DNA from: Lutjanus erythropterus | Lineage: Eukaryota; Chordata; Actinopteri; Lutjaniformes; Lutjanidae | DNA length: 64,000 bases | Direction: 5' to 3' | Assembly: GCA_020091685.1 (NCBI GenBank) | Contig: CM034603.1 | Location: forward strand, 9,592,683-9,656,682 | Shown here: in pieces, positions 51,701 to 62,553 of the stretch | Layout of the letters: every line of letters starts with the position of its first letter | How positions within the stretch are numbered: the stretch's first letter is position 1 | Translations under genes and position numbers: made by a program | The notes under the pieces: model-generated | Seen by the model: the letters and a program-made list of their open reading frames with translations, nothing else | Told to the model about the DNA's origin: nothing | Databases searched by the model: none

Positions 51701-54700
51701 AGTACACACAATAGTGTGAAGAAGCCATTTTCTATCAGGAGTGGAACATATTTGAAATTCACGTGATAAATTATCTCTATGAACATGGGACTACGGAATG
51801 ACTTAATCAACTAAGTTATACTTTTTAAAAACAAATTTTAAGCTTTTTAAACTCAGGAAGGTCATGGAACAGAGCAGACTGGGGCACTCATTCACAAGGT
51901 TGAGAGGAAAAAAAATAGCTACATTTACCATAAATTGATCTCTTTAACTAATATCTGGACTGGCAGCAGGCAATCATGGGAAAGGGACCCCAAAACTGTA
52001 ATCACTGATCACCAATGGAAAACAATCCTGTTAAATAACGAAAGCAATTACACGTTCCAAGAAACTCAGTGCAAGAAAACAAACTACCTCAAAGTGCAGC
52101 GTCTGTTCTGGTGTGTGTGTAAGGTGCACGTCCCTGTGTGCATTTAATGTGGCTCTGTCTGGGAATTCACTAATTTTGTGTTAGTATCAGCCATAATAAA
52201 TCGTCCTGTCGAGCTTAATCCTCCACACTATATCTAAATCCTACATGCTGCCAGATACAAGAGAAGCCTTTGTCTTCTATGGGACTGTGCATGGTTATCA
52301 ATCTTACATACTTGGCTAGAGGATACCAAACCATCTGCTTCAAATTGGCTATGTAATATTTTACAACTTCTCCCACTGGAAAGGCTCACACATTCTACAA
52401 GGAGACATGAATGAGTTTCTCTCTTTCTCTCTGGAGCCCTGTTATTGATTTTATTGGAGAGGACTATGCTGAAATCACACCATGGTTTTGCACCTGTATC
52501 AACCAAGAGATCCCAAAAGGATAAAGTTCATATGTTCATTACAGGGACACTTCAGCCCTAAATCAAGAATACACATTTTCCTCTGGCCTGTAGTCTTGTT
52601 TATCCATCTAAATTTTATTGGTGTGAGCTGCAGAGTTTGGGAGATATTGTTTGTAGAGATGTCTGTGTTGTCTGTGTACATTCTTTGTGAGGGGGAACAC
52701 TGAGTGTGTCTAAACTGTATAAACTGAAAATAACTAAATGAATAGCGATGTTTTTTTCTGCCTCTGTCAGTAATCACTATCATGACTTTATCTCCTCACA
52801 GAGCTGCAGAGGCAGCTGAAGGAGAAGCAAGACGAACTGAACTCCAAGACTGCAGACATTGAGAGACTGATTCCAAACCCTAAAACAGGTGCTGCAATAG
52901 AGTTTACCAGAACTACTTTCTTTTCTGCAAGAAAATATCTGTGTTTAGAATGTACACAAGACTGACTGTATCCTAGACACTTCATTTGTCTCTGGCTAGC
53001 TAGTTTGCTATAACGAAAGGAACCCTCAACTTTTGGGAGTTTCCTTCTCAGTTATAAGCTCAGGAGAGGAATTGAAGTGGCTCTGAGGTATTTATGTTGT
53101 TCTCCATCTTCATTGTCATTATGAAACAGACCTAACAATATTTTTGGCAGTTAATTTGAATTTAGGACAGGGTGGATGCCACTCTAATTTAGGATTCCCT
53201 AAGCTAGGAAATTCTTCACTCAGGACAGTTCTCTAATAGCTCAATTCCTATCCTAAAATAAGACTTTGATCAGACTTATAAGTTTTTCTAATAATTCATG
53301 AAAATCTTTGAAACACCTCAACTTCACCAAAATATGAATTCACTCATTAAAATGAATTATTTTTGTCTGTGTGATCACAATTTGACTCTATAATATGAAA
53401 ACAGCTTACAGTTTCTAAGCCTTTGATAACTAATCAAAGGTTTTCCTTAATATAAGTCAAGGTAAGGTGTACCTAGTATTTACTACATGTTACATTATAG
53501 TCATTTATCTTAAAAATGCTCATTTGAGGACTTTTGAGGAAAAAAAGCCAACTCACTGCATGTTTTTTTGTTTCAGTTTTAAAAATCATTGAGCTGCAAG
53601 ATGTGATATGGGACCTTCAGAAAAAGGCTGCCAATGGGACGGATAGTGACCGTGTAAAAGGTTAGTTTTACTTAAAGTGTCAGTGTATCAATTCAATTAA
53701 AACACCAATGAAAGCATTTAATCTACATTAAAGACTGCTTACTTTCCCCCAGAGTTGGAAAACAGAGTGAATGTCCTTCTCACTGAAATAGATGACAACG
53801 ACAACACAAAACTGCGTGAGTCTGAACAAAAGGTTGACAGACAAGTTGCGCTTTCATTTCAGTTTTTCAGTTTTCAATTTTTTGCCATCTCTGTTGGTTA
53901 TGTGCTCCAGTGCTGAAAATCATGACGCTGCAGAGTCAGGTGGAGCAGCTGCAGAGACAGTTGTCAGGGCTGCAGAAGTTACGAGCCACTGAGTTGACCC
54001 GTAAGTATCTCCAGCAAAACTCGACCCAATCCCCAAGCAAGCTAATCATGACCTGCTGCTAGGGCTGTTTGTAATATTGTTTTTGTTGTATCCTGAGCTC
54101 CCGAATATAACTAATTAATATGTTTTAACTTCTTTAAATTTGTCCCAGGGCTCAGAAATGATCTTGCAGCCAAGAAGAACGAGCAGCAGAATTACATCAA
54201 TGAGCTGAATGAGAAAAATCAAACAAATGCCAGATTGAGTAAGTACAAATGGAAAATGTCTGTTAATTTTTGAGAAATAGTCTGAAATATATTTCTTTAC
54301 AATAAATTACTTCTGTGTTTCTCAGTTCTGTCAGTCACTGATCTGCACAAACAACTCAGAAACCTAGAAAAAGAAAAGTACGATGAGGACCAAAAAACTT
54401 CTGCTGCAATTACCAGTGAGTGTCTCATTTCCCGTTATATTATTTGATTCATGTATTCAGTAGGTCTGTTTTAAGCTGAAGCGTTCTGTACTGTTTCTAG
54501 AGTTGAGAGAACAACTGAAAGAAAAAGAGGAGGAACACACTCGTGATCAGGCTACAATTGAGGGTGAGCTCAGTACTAACATGGGAAAGTTTCTGCAAAA
54601 AGACATGAAGAAGATTGACTTAAATATGAATGTGTTTGTTTTTTGAACTAGCTCTGCAGAATCAACTGAATGAGACAGAGGCACAGTGTTCCAGTCATGA

Positions 54701-56670
54701 GCAGAAACTCAGAGGTGAGTGTAGACACTGTTGACTTTTTAATCACTGGCCAACAATGTCACATCCTTTTGACTCCAGTGTGGGAAATAAATGTGTTGGG
54801 TTGTTGAGTCTAAACATTTTTTTCTGTTTAGCAACTGGTATTAAAGTAAATTGTCATATACACAATCATACACAGTTTAACATACAGTGAGATGTCAAGC
54901 CAACAACTTGGTCAGGGATACTGACTGGAGGATTGAAGTAGCATACATGTTTTTGATGGTGGGTAAAACCCACAAAAGCACAGGGAGAACATGCAAACAC
55001 CACACAGAAAATCCCTGTCCGAACTGGGATTTTAACCATCAGTCTTCTTGCTGTGAGGGGAAAGTGCTACTTACTCCACCTCCAATAATGGTTTATTCCA
55101 TAAACAGCTTTAGAGCTGAATCCAGTTAAAGGATAGAGGTGGATGCAAAGAAATTATCAATCAAAATGTTTAACCCCTCAAGAAGACAAAGTTGAGGCCT
55201 TAATGGGTGCCTTTTTACTGTCCGATGAAAGGGTTAGGGTTATTTTAGGAGCAATGGGCCTTCGGCGCAATGGAATTTGTCCTTGGGATAACAGGTTGTT
55301 GTACAAATTGTCTTTTGGTCCAGTGGAACATTTTGGCCATAGGGGTGTCGGAATAATGGCACCTAATTTGGAGGGTTTTTCACATATATGACAGTATCAT
55401 CTGTATAAAGTGATATGAAATGGTCTATTGATATGGACAGTGACTGACTCATACTCTCGTGATGGCCACACAACATGCACAAGTGACTCAAAAAGTGAAG
55501 CAAATAATAAGGGGGAGAGAGAGAAGCTCTGACAAGCTGAAGATGCCTGTCAAAACCATGACTATTGGATTAGCATAATGAAACTTGTATTTTATTTACC
55601 TTATTTATTTATACCTCATTGTTAAGGTGTTTAAACGTTTGGTCTTGTTCTGTCCACGGGATCGACAGTTGTTTCAAATGTTTCCTTGTAGAGCTGCAGA
55701 ATGACTTGGATGCCAAAATGAAGGAACTGCAGGCCAAATCTGACTCCGTTACTTCACTTGGTAAGTGGTGGAGCTGTGTTACCAAACAGTGAATTGATTC
55801 ATTGATAATGGATAGTGGAAATCAATTTTCATATGAACATATACAGTTCATGTTTTTTTGTAAACTGTGGTGACAGTTGTTTATTGATCTGCACATAATT
55901 TTTTAAGGATTTTGTTTAGTTTACTTTAGTTTTACAGCTGTTTCTGTTTCTTTCAGCTCTTCAAGTTTCCACATTAAGTGTGCAGGTGGAGGAGCTAAAG
56001 AGACAGCTGAAGAACACTGAATCTGAGACCAAAATAAAAGGTCAGTGTTGATATATTCCATCCTTGTTGGTATGAAGTATATACCATGTCTGAGATATTT
56101 AAGCCTTTTTTACGCAGAGATCCTGCGATGTCACGGCAACCAGGGCTCGCCGTTATCCATCTTTGTGTATGTACACTGAACCAAGTGGCACCGGCATAAA
56201 GCCACTCCAGGGTGTCCTTTTACACAGCATGACAGCATCAGAGAATCAAAAGAGGAGTGACATAACACAACAGCACACCAGTTAAAAAGTGACTCTGCTT
56301 GTCTTGTTGTTTCTAATCACATACAGAGCTGACAACCTGATTTTATAACACAAAGCTTTTACATAAAGCTTTTAGATATAAGTCAAAAAGTTCCCCTTGT
56401 GTGATGATCTGTGGGAGGATTTCTCTCCTCCTGCCTGTCCGTGTGCGTCTACTTAGTAAACACAGCTCTGTGTCAGCGGCGCCCACTCGTCACCTGACCT
56501 ATCTGCTTAAAACAGCAGACAAATATATGGAATAAATACGTAAGTGACAGAAGATAGACCTGACCTGCTATGCCGGATCCAGTTAGGGCTCTGTTATTAC
56601 CTCCCTCAGTGGATTAGAGGCAGAACAAACTAAACTGACTGTCCCATTCCACCTCTGTACGCTAACTGTA

Positions 56671-56714
<44 letters not shown>

Positions 56715-59700
56715 ACTGCTACTGTGGTTACAGCTTAGTGAGAAACATCTTAACAGTGATGGGAGGTTTTATTCTTATTAAAGCATGAAAAACAAAGAAC
56801 AAGCAAGTTAAAAATGGTTTTGTTTTTGTTCTGCAGAACTTCAAAAACTTTTAGATGAGAAAACTAATGAGCTGGCCAAAAAAACTGAGGAGCTAAAAGC
56901 AAGGAGTTCTCAGCCACAAAGACGTGAGTAGAACATGATTAAAAACCCACAGTAAGAATCAAAATCATTGAATTATGTGTCTAGTTGAAATGGGAAGTTA
57001 CAGATATTATGATTATCAATGTTAAACTCCTCTTCTAGTTTTACAGATTATTGCAATACAAACAGAAATTGAGAAAAGGGCGAATGTGGCAGCAAATGAC
57101 ACAGATTACGCGAAGATCCGAGGTGAGTGGCAAACACTGAATATGAATTGCAAGCAATATCAATTTATAATATAATATTGTATAAACCATAAAAACAACA
57201 CGCATGCTCACGTGAAATATTCATCTCTTGTCTGCAGCACTCCAAGACCATCTGAATTATCTGATTGATGGAATTCAAGATGAAAATGATGAAAATACTC
57301 AACTGAGTGAGTAATGATCAAAATACAGTTACATGTAATTGTTCCCTCATTGTTGATCATGGGATCCATTGAATTGATCCAACATTTCTTCTGTTAGCAT
57401 TTAAAATCTTAGCTCAACAAGACGAAATAGCAAGACTGAAGAAGCAAGAAGAGAGACAGACAGAAGCAGAATTGCAGAAAATTAAAGGTGGGAAACAGGA
57501 TATATAAGACAAATTTATTTCAAATGGGTTTTCATTGATTTTGAGGAAATAAAACATCCATTCTGTCTTTCTCAAAGGTCTGGAGAATGAACTGGAGGAC
57601 ATCCGAAATCAGATAAAAGAGAAGACGCAGTTGCTAGGCTCCAGTGACATGAGGATTGCTAATTTGTGTAAGTGTTGCAATCACCTTTGGTCAAAAAAAA
57701 ACAGAAGTATCTGATTACTTTGGGAGACTAAAGGTAGCTTGCTTTTGTCTTTTTTAGCGGCTCAGATCATGGAGCTTCACAAGCAGATCAAACCACTGGA
57801 AAACGAGATATCATTCCTCAAAGAAACAAATGCTGAGAACGTCAAAGGTGAAGAGCAAAGTGGTAACAGAGTATTGGACACAGAAACTGATTTAATTATG
57901 TTGTATTTCATTGATCTCTAAATCATTTTCAGAGCTTCAGCAGAGGCTGGATTTGTCAAAGAGGCAACTGCAAGACAGTGAACTTCGACTTAAGGATGCA
58001 GATGCAAAGAATTTTGACTCGAGTATGAAAAGTTCTTATTTGCTTGTTTCATCTCATTTTGCTTGTTTTCTTTAAAGTAACCCTGCGTTTGTGTCTGTGT
58101 CTCTGCTAGTCATGGAGATCGCTGATCTGAGGGGAAAACTGAAAAAGGCTCAGCATCTGGCATCCAAAGCTGCTAAACAAAATCTTGGCGGTTTGTCAGT
58201 CTGTTACTTTCTTACTATTGTGTCTCTGCTGTCCTCCAACAAAGACTTTCTCTCTGTGACTGCTAGATCGTCCAAATATTTAGCGCTGTGCCGACAATTT
58301 CCGAGCTTTGAGGCTTCATTCATAATGTTGACATAAATCCATTTTTGAATGCTGTGCTGCAGTATTTCTGTACGGTTGCAGATAAAGATTAGGTTACACT
58401 AATATTATTAATATATTATACTTTACTGTAGAATTAGATCCCAGTGGAAGAAACTTTGAATGTAAAAAAAAGACATATGGTCCAGGCCATTAAATATTCA
58501 TAGGAATAACGTAATAAGTACATCACCTGTCTGTTTGGTAAAACAAACATCCTACTGCTTTTCCTCTTTTATCTGGAATGTTGTTGTTTTTCATGCAGCT
58601 GTGACTGTTTTTTGTTTTCCTTCTCAGAACTGGAAGAACAACTACAAGCGCAACAACAAGAGAACAAAAAACTTGAAAACGCAAATAAACGTATGTACTG
58701 TAATATACACACACATTTTGGGAAATACATTTATTCACTTTTTCCAAAGAGTTAGATGAGAAAATTGATACCACTGAGCGGGTTAGTTTAGCACATGGTA
58801 TGGACACAGCTAGCCTGGTTCTGTTGAAATGTGACAATGTGTTTCGTGTTTTACTGGCCCAAGCCCAGTGACCCCCCTGAAGCCTTAAGCCCTGAACCCT
58901 CACAGGCTTTAGTCGACGTCACCTGAAGGTATTTGAGTGTTACAGGCTGTGAGGGCTCAAAAGGGTATAACTTGGAATGGGACAGCAAAACACTTCTCAA
59001 AACATATGTCAAAAAAACTGTTGCACACATTTTATTTGCCAACATGTCTTATCTGTTTTATTTGTTTTATTTATGTATTTAGATTTTTCTTAATTTTATA
59101 TCTGGATCAATTTAACGGCCTGATTTATTTGCCACAATCCTAAAATATCTGAATCTTGTTCAAACATGTAAAACACTCAATTTCCGCATTTTTGTCAAAC
59201 GAGCATCGTGCTTACATGTAAACTTTGTTTTTCTTGTACACTTGTAGTTGCTTCTTGTGTGTTTGTTTACAGTTTTTTTTATGCTTCCGGGTTTCCCCCA
59301 TGTAACATGTAACAACGGCGCAAATTATGGATAATTCCATCAGGAAAATGTTGCAGAAATACTGACTGACAGGAGGTGTGCATGAAGGGCTCAAAATGTC
59401 TGCGAGAGAACCCTCATGGACTTGATGATTTGACAGTGGGACAGTGCCAAGACTTACTGGGAACATGTGTCTCAAAGTCTGTGAGCCTGTGATGTTTGGA
59501 CATTGGGATTGAACCAGACTATTTCTTGAGACACAACTTGTCGCTTTTACACTTTGGCCTTTATACGTGATAAGTATTGAGCTTTAGAGGGGCTGTTAGT
59601 CGGATATTTCTTTGGTCAGAGCCCAGGTAGCTATTTTCCTCTGCTTTTAGTTTTTGTGTTGCGCTAAACTTAACTGGCTGTAGCTTCATATTTACCATAC

Positions 59701-62257
59701 CAACATGACAGTGGATTTGACCTTCTCTCTAAAGCTACGTTTCCACCCAAACTACTGGAACTCTTAGTTCCAGGAACTACTTTTAAAGGAACTTAAAGGT
59801 TCTCTCAGCCTATTGTCATTTGCCTTTCCAAAACAGTCTTAATGCCCGTGAAGATTAGGCAAATTTGTCCCGTGGCGTATGAAAGAACGATGGCTGATTT
59901 TAAATTTTTGATTTTTGTGTGCGACTATACAATAATTGACTGACCTTGTTATTCGTCCATCTATCAAATGCTTTTTTTTTTTTGTAACTCCATATTAATG
60001 TGTTGATGAACAATGAATGCCTACAGATTTTTAAAAATGGTGGCTGAAATAAAATGAAATAAAATGCTGCTGTACTCGACAAATAAGAAATATTCCGCGC
60101 TGGAAGGCCCACCCCCAAAGTTGCTGTATTTTGGAAAGTACTTCTCTCGAACAGGGACACTTTGTTTGGTAAAATGGTGTCCCAGGAACCTAATTTGGGC
60201 CCTGGTCCTTGCTAGTCCTTGGGGAAAGTTTCTTTGGTGGAAATGTGGCTTAACTCTCAGCAAGAAAGTGAATAAGTGTATTTGCCCAAATATCTATTCC
60301 TTGTTTTTGACACTTGGTGTTTAATACATGTCAATGTTTCAACCTCCTGCCTCTGTCAGGCTTAGAAGAAGAGGTCAAAGAACTACGAACGTGCTGCAGT
60401 GATGCCAGCACCCAGTGTGACGGTCAGTTCCTCATCAGTCTATACATCGAGTTGTCCGTCAGGACATTCAGTGTAGTTTTTAAATTAAACATTTTGTCAA
60501 ACAGATATACAAAGTCAGCTGCAACAAAGCATGGAGGATGCTGATCGTCTGCAGCAGCAGCTGCATGATAAGGATCTCAGCCTCAAACAGCTGCAGAATG
60601 AATACGACAGTAAGTTCAGCTCTCTGTCCACACATTAGAGGAAAAGTAAAAGTTAACTTAAAGCAATCAATGTAATGGTAAAAACCTATGTCGTTTAGAT
60701 CATTTGTGTCATTTTTCGATGTTGTTATTGAACTAAACATTTTGTCACACAGACTTACAGAAGCATCTCCAGCAGACTCAGGACAACATTGATTACTACC
60801 AGCAGAAGCTGGATGAGAAGGACGACAAGTTCAACCAGCTGCAGCAGCAGTTAGACCTTCAGATCAGGGAGAATGACAAACTACAGGAAAACTACAACAG
60901 TATGTTCAATCTCCTGGAAGCGCCCATACACACAATAAATAGATTAATTCAATATAAGAGAGTGGAATTAGTAGTTGGTCTTGTGATTTTTGATGAAATG
61001 TATGAAAATGTACAAGGTAACTATATATAAAATACACTGTGCTTCTTCTTTCTCTCTCCTTAGCTCTTCAAAACAAACTGAGTGATGTGGAAGATAAGAC
61101 GATCCATACCAGTGAGTCACGCACAAGTTCATTTAGTTTTTTTGCAATGACAACTTGAAAATTCTTTGATATTTCTATTTAGCGTTGACATTTCTGTCCT
61201 ACTTGATTAATGCTCAAACTTCATAAATGTCATGTTTAAAATATACAACCCTACACATGGACAGTACACAGCAGACTTGTTGTGTACTGTATGAATATAA
61301 CTGTATGGATGATGTTTTTCAAAAAGGCACCCTGTGAATTTAACACGTTTAGGTCAGGTTACTCCTCATACATAATTCTACTCATCCTGTGAAATAAATA
61401 ATTGTATAATATCTTCTGTGGCTCTGGGGGAGTGCTGCCAAGTCTGTTTACAAGACAAGGAGTTTCTAATAAAAGATGTTGCATTATGGGAAATGTAGGA
61501 TCTAGTGTTATGCAGCTTAATTTATGACGAGTCCCAAAAGTCAGGATATCTCAGCCTCTGCTGCTTAAATTCTGACCATTCATCTATAAAACTGTCTCTT
61601 TTGAGTTGCCCAACTTTATGGAACTAAAGTACTGCCTTAAACTTTTTAATGTCAATTCTGATCTGATTCTGATTCTCAATCTACTACTTTTCTTGGTTTA
61701 CAGGGAGGATTACCTTGGATCCAAACACTGCAAACCCAAGAATAGTTCTGTCTGCAGGTAACACAGAGATGTCCACTACTGCGGAAATACAAGATGTCCC
61801 TGACAATCCAGGCCGGTTTGATGTGGCACTAGCTGTCCTTGGCAAGATCGGCTATTCAGGTGGCAGAAATTACTGGGAGGTGTCTGTAGCTGACAAGCAA
61901 TGTTTCCACCTAGGGATGGCCAGTGAATCTGCTCGAAGAAAGGGAACGATAATGTTCAATCCAGCAAGAGGTTACTGGACTATAGTCCTGGACAAACAGG
62001 GTAATTACAAAGCAATTGACGGGAGAGGTGTTAATATAGCAGTTCAGACACAACCCCTGACACTGGGCATTCTGTTGGACTACAACAAGGGAGAGATCTC
62101 GTTTTATGACGCTGGTGCCAGGTCTCATATGTACTCATTTAGAGGCCAAAGCTTTACAGACAAAATCTATCCATTTATCAATTTTTGTGTTGAGGATGTT
62201 GGAAATCAGACCCCAGTAGTGTTGCTTACTCCTGGATCAGTTGAATGGATAAAATAA
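34785..62257 (+). CDS. Giant secreted coiled-coil protein with C-terminal PRY/SPRY (B30.2) domain
   Basis: Not recognised as a named gene. Exon 1 (34785-34860) encodes a signal peptide (MAGSPHLIWVPFLLSCVFQA) and ends in phase 1. Exons 34972-35045, 35136-35180 and 35317-35341 add a short unique region with an NIT sequon. Exons 36290-36358, 36446-36535, 36634-36702 and 36833-36928 begin the coiled coil. After that nearly every exon is 48-147 nt, phase 1-1, and alternates between an 'ELQ..L' type and an 'ILxIIxLQxEI' type. The last exon (61704-62257) holds the B30.2 domain. About 76 exons, roughly 2,150 aa if all are used. Outside the near-identical units at 41.6-51.2 kb the exon sum is exactly divisible by three (3,963 nt). 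The sequons NST, NSS, NNT, NGT and NDT fit the secretory route. Likely an extracellular fibrous or multimeric protein; the ligand is unknown. B30.2 domains are mostly intracellular (TRIM) but secreted ones exist (vespryns). Confidence 0.72.
35423..36127. mobile_element. MITE with 'ttaaaggga' ends (family D), intron 4 of the giant gene
   Basis: The left end ttaaagggacagtgcagatt with atttgaagtgggg is mirrored by ccccattacaaataatctga and actatccctttaa. A 196-base relative with the same ends is at 43925-44120. Confidence 0.6.
35648..35709 (+). repeat. (TG)n microsatellite
   Basis: About 30 uninterrupted TG units inside the family D MITE. Confidence 0.95.
39775..39890. repeat. Second copy of the 'gatttaggggga' fish repeat
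   Basis: gtaagatttagggggatcta and atgttttcatcggtgtatta match the copy at 32956-33060. It lies in an intron of the giant gene. Confidence 0.5.
40640..41110. repeat. AT-rich degenerate repeat ('ttataacaagatattttc')
   Basis: Many imperfect copies of gttatarcaagaya and their reverse complements in tandem within one intron, giving a low-complexity, locally palindromic patch. Confidence 0.45.
41647..44590 (+). repeat. Tandem unit 1 of the giant gene (exons a-j)
   Basis: Exons: a 41647-41709, b 41799-41867, c 42023-42106, d 42360-42444, e 43365-43448, f 43562-43630, g 43716-43804, h 44201-44290, i 44376-44462, j 44532-44590. Exon k is missing: the sequence jumps from tattttggt to cttatagatg near 44634. 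Against units 2-4, exon c carries small indels giving a stop (ctgcaatgatg for ctgcatgatg), d and g are each two bases short, and j is disrupted. Exons a, b, e, f, h and i are open. Start-to-start spacing to unit 2 is about 3.05 kb. Confidence 0.75.
43925..44120. mobile_element. Short family D MITE in unit 1
   Basis: ttaaagggatattatgaata and the mirrored aactatccctttaa. Present between exons g and h of unit 1 only; units 2 and 3 have other text in the matching intron. Confidence 0.6.
44694..47388 (+). repeat. Tandem unit 2 of the giant gene (exons a-k)
   Basis: Exons: a 44694-44757, b 44846-44912, c 45067-45149, d 45284-45370, e 46092-46174, f 46291-46359, g 46447-46535, h 46835-46924, i 47015-47101, j 47172-47234, k 47326-47388. 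Exon and intron text is nearly identical to units 1 and 3. Small length changes put exons a (+1), b (-2), c (-1), e (-1) and g (-1) out of frame; d, f, h, i, j and k are open. Exon h reads DDLTTKKKELQKYVNELNEK. Confidence 0.75.
45478..45792. repeat. 'gctgcaa...attaattg' fish repeat in unit 2 intron d-e
   Basis: tgctgcaatgatttgtagtt to cattagttagcagccctg, with a run of gattaattgcaaagatta. A shorter copy is in unit 3 (48390-48630) and a fragment lies at 63806-63945. It is absent from unit 1. Confidence 0.5.
47488..47522. other. Perfect 17-bp hairpin at the unit 2/3 junction
   Basis: ctttctccgactgcttc, a single T, then gaagcagtcggagaaag: 17 bases pair perfectly around a one-base loop. It sits between exon k of unit 2 and exon a of unit 3 and has no counterpart at the unit 3/4 junction. 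It could be a MITE scar, a foldback artefact of sequencing or assembly, or a repair product. Confidence 0.85.
48390..48630. repeat. Copy of the 'attaattgcaaagatta' repeat in unit 3 intron d-e
   Basis: Text matches 45478-45792 (aaacatcctgggattttgga, ttattcaatactgaaaaa) but the first part is shortened. Confidence 0.5.
48710..48748 (+). repeat. (CA)n microsatellite
   Basis: About 19 CA units with one CG interruption, in unit 3 intron d-e. Unit 2 has a much shorter CA run at the matching place (near 45872). Confidence 0.9.
49186..49705. repeat. Long copy of the 'agtacatttactcaagta' fish repeat
   Basis: cagtggtggaatgtactaag, tttactcaagtactagttt and the far end acttttacttaagtaaaaca with cttccaccacttgtc form inverted termini. 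Truncated copies sit in the matching introns of unit 1 (to about 43280) and unit 2 (45898-46010), so the insertion predates the unit duplications. Confidence 0.6.
51172..54714 (+). repeat. Unit 4 of the giant gene: older, intact exon cassette a-k
   Basis: Exons: a 51172-51234, b 51323-51391, c 51554-51637, d 52802-52888, e 53577-53660, f 53753-53815, g 53911-54000, h 54149-54238, i 54326-54415, j 54501-54563, k 54652-54714. All are open and in phase (846 nt). Lengths equal the cassette norm except f (63, not 69). Protein text differs clearly from units 1-3 (IELQDVIWDLQKKAANGTDS in e; VTDLHKQLRNLEKEKYDED in i), so it split off earlier. It serves as the reference for the correct frame of units 1-3. 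Confidence 0.75.
52541..52745. mobile_element. Truncated family C MITE in unit 4
   Basis: tacagggacacttcagccct with tttatccatctaaattttat, as at 5980-6425. The right terminus is missing. Confidence 0.5.
54950..55075 (-). mobile_element. tRNA-derived SINE fragment
   Basis: Minus-strand reading of agggagaacatgcaaacacc, acacagaaaatccctgtccg and cttcttgctgtgagg is the familiar fish SINE text (…cctcacagcaagaag…, …tttgcatgttctccc…). Decayed; intronic. Confidence 0.5.
55692..58690 (+). repeat. Fifth exon cassette of the giant gene (b-j and following exons)
   Basis: Exons: 55692-55760 (69), 55957-56040 (84), 56837-56923 (87), 57039-57122 (84), 57238-57306 (69), 57398-57487 (90), 57578-57667 (90), 57758-57847 (90), 57933-58022 (90), 58110-58190 (81), 58628-58690 (63). 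The first eight reproduce cassette lengths b-c-d-e-f-g-h-i exactly, although protein similarity is low: ELQKLLDEKTNELAKKTEEL for d, LLQIIAIQTEIEKRANVAAN for e. All are open and phase 1-1. The donor at 58190 (GTTTGT) is weak. Confidence 0.65.
56672..56708 (+). repeat. (CA)n microsatellite
   Basis: About 18 CA units in an intron of the giant gene. Confidence 0.9.
59732..60251. mobile_element. MITE with 'aagctacgtttccacc' ends
   Basis: The left end aagctacgtttccaccc is mirrored by ggtggaaatgtggctt (14 of 16 match). The 520-base interior includes ggaactcttagttccaggaa. It lies in the 1.67-kb intron 58691-60359. Confidence 0.6.
60360..61111 (+). other. Distal coiled-coil exons of the giant gene (Gln-rich stalk)
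   Basis: Exons 60360-60422, 60505-60609 (105 nt), 60753-60899 (147 nt) and 61064-61111. They are longer than cassette exons and encode Gln/Asp-rich coiled coil (DADRLQQQLHDKDLSLKQLQ, YYQQKLDEKDDKFNQLQQQL). The first carries three cysteines (CCSDASTQC) that could form inter-chain disulfides in a secreted protein. They link the cassettes to the B30.2 domain. Confidence 0.65.
61704..62257 (+). other. PRY/SPRY (B30.2) domain exon of the giant gene
   Basis: The last exon, 184 residues. The PRY part opens with RITLDPNTANPRIVLSAGN, followed by the SPRY motifs GRNYWEVSV, CFHLGMA, YWTIVLDKQG, LGILLDYNKGEISFYDA and YPFINF. These are the canonical B30.2 blocks of fish TRIM and NLR-type proteins. It stops at 62255-62257 after GSVEWIK. 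An AATAAA at 62389 ends the transcript. There is no RING or B-box in the gene. Confidence 0.9.
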
Positions 62258-62388
62258 GGTCGCCCTACGTGTCAAGTCTTAGCCATGTGTCTCAATGATG
62301 GTCGGGTCAGTAGGTAATAAAACCCTGTGATTGTGTAGTAGTTCTCACACATGCTTCTGTTACATTGCTGCTGCTGAATGTTTCAAAC

Positions 62389-62394
62389 AATAAA
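62389..62394 (+). promoter_or_regulatory. Polyadenylation signal of the giant gene
   Basis: AATAAA 132 bases after the stop codon. Confidence 0.75.
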
Positions 62395-62553
62395 GCAACA
62401 AATATACAACAATGCATTTTGTTTATTCTTCTGTGCTTGCAAAAAAAAAAAAGAGATTTGTCCTCCTGTCCGTGAAATTCCAGGTGTTTTTGGAAACTAG
62501 GCCCAGTCCAGAAGAATTAAACCTGTACATTTGTCTTACAGACAGATGTTACT

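Noticed and set aside
54887-55391. Two ORFs in the intron after unit 4
   Set aside because: The first overlaps a SINE fragment; neither has cassette-like length, phase or coiled-coil text.
61704-62257. Reading the B30.2 exon as a stonustoxin-type or TRIM gene
   Set aside because: It lacks the RING/B-box of TRIMs and the MACPF-like body of the stonefish proteins; only the shared C-terminal domain matches, and the exon is in frame with the coiled coil upstream.
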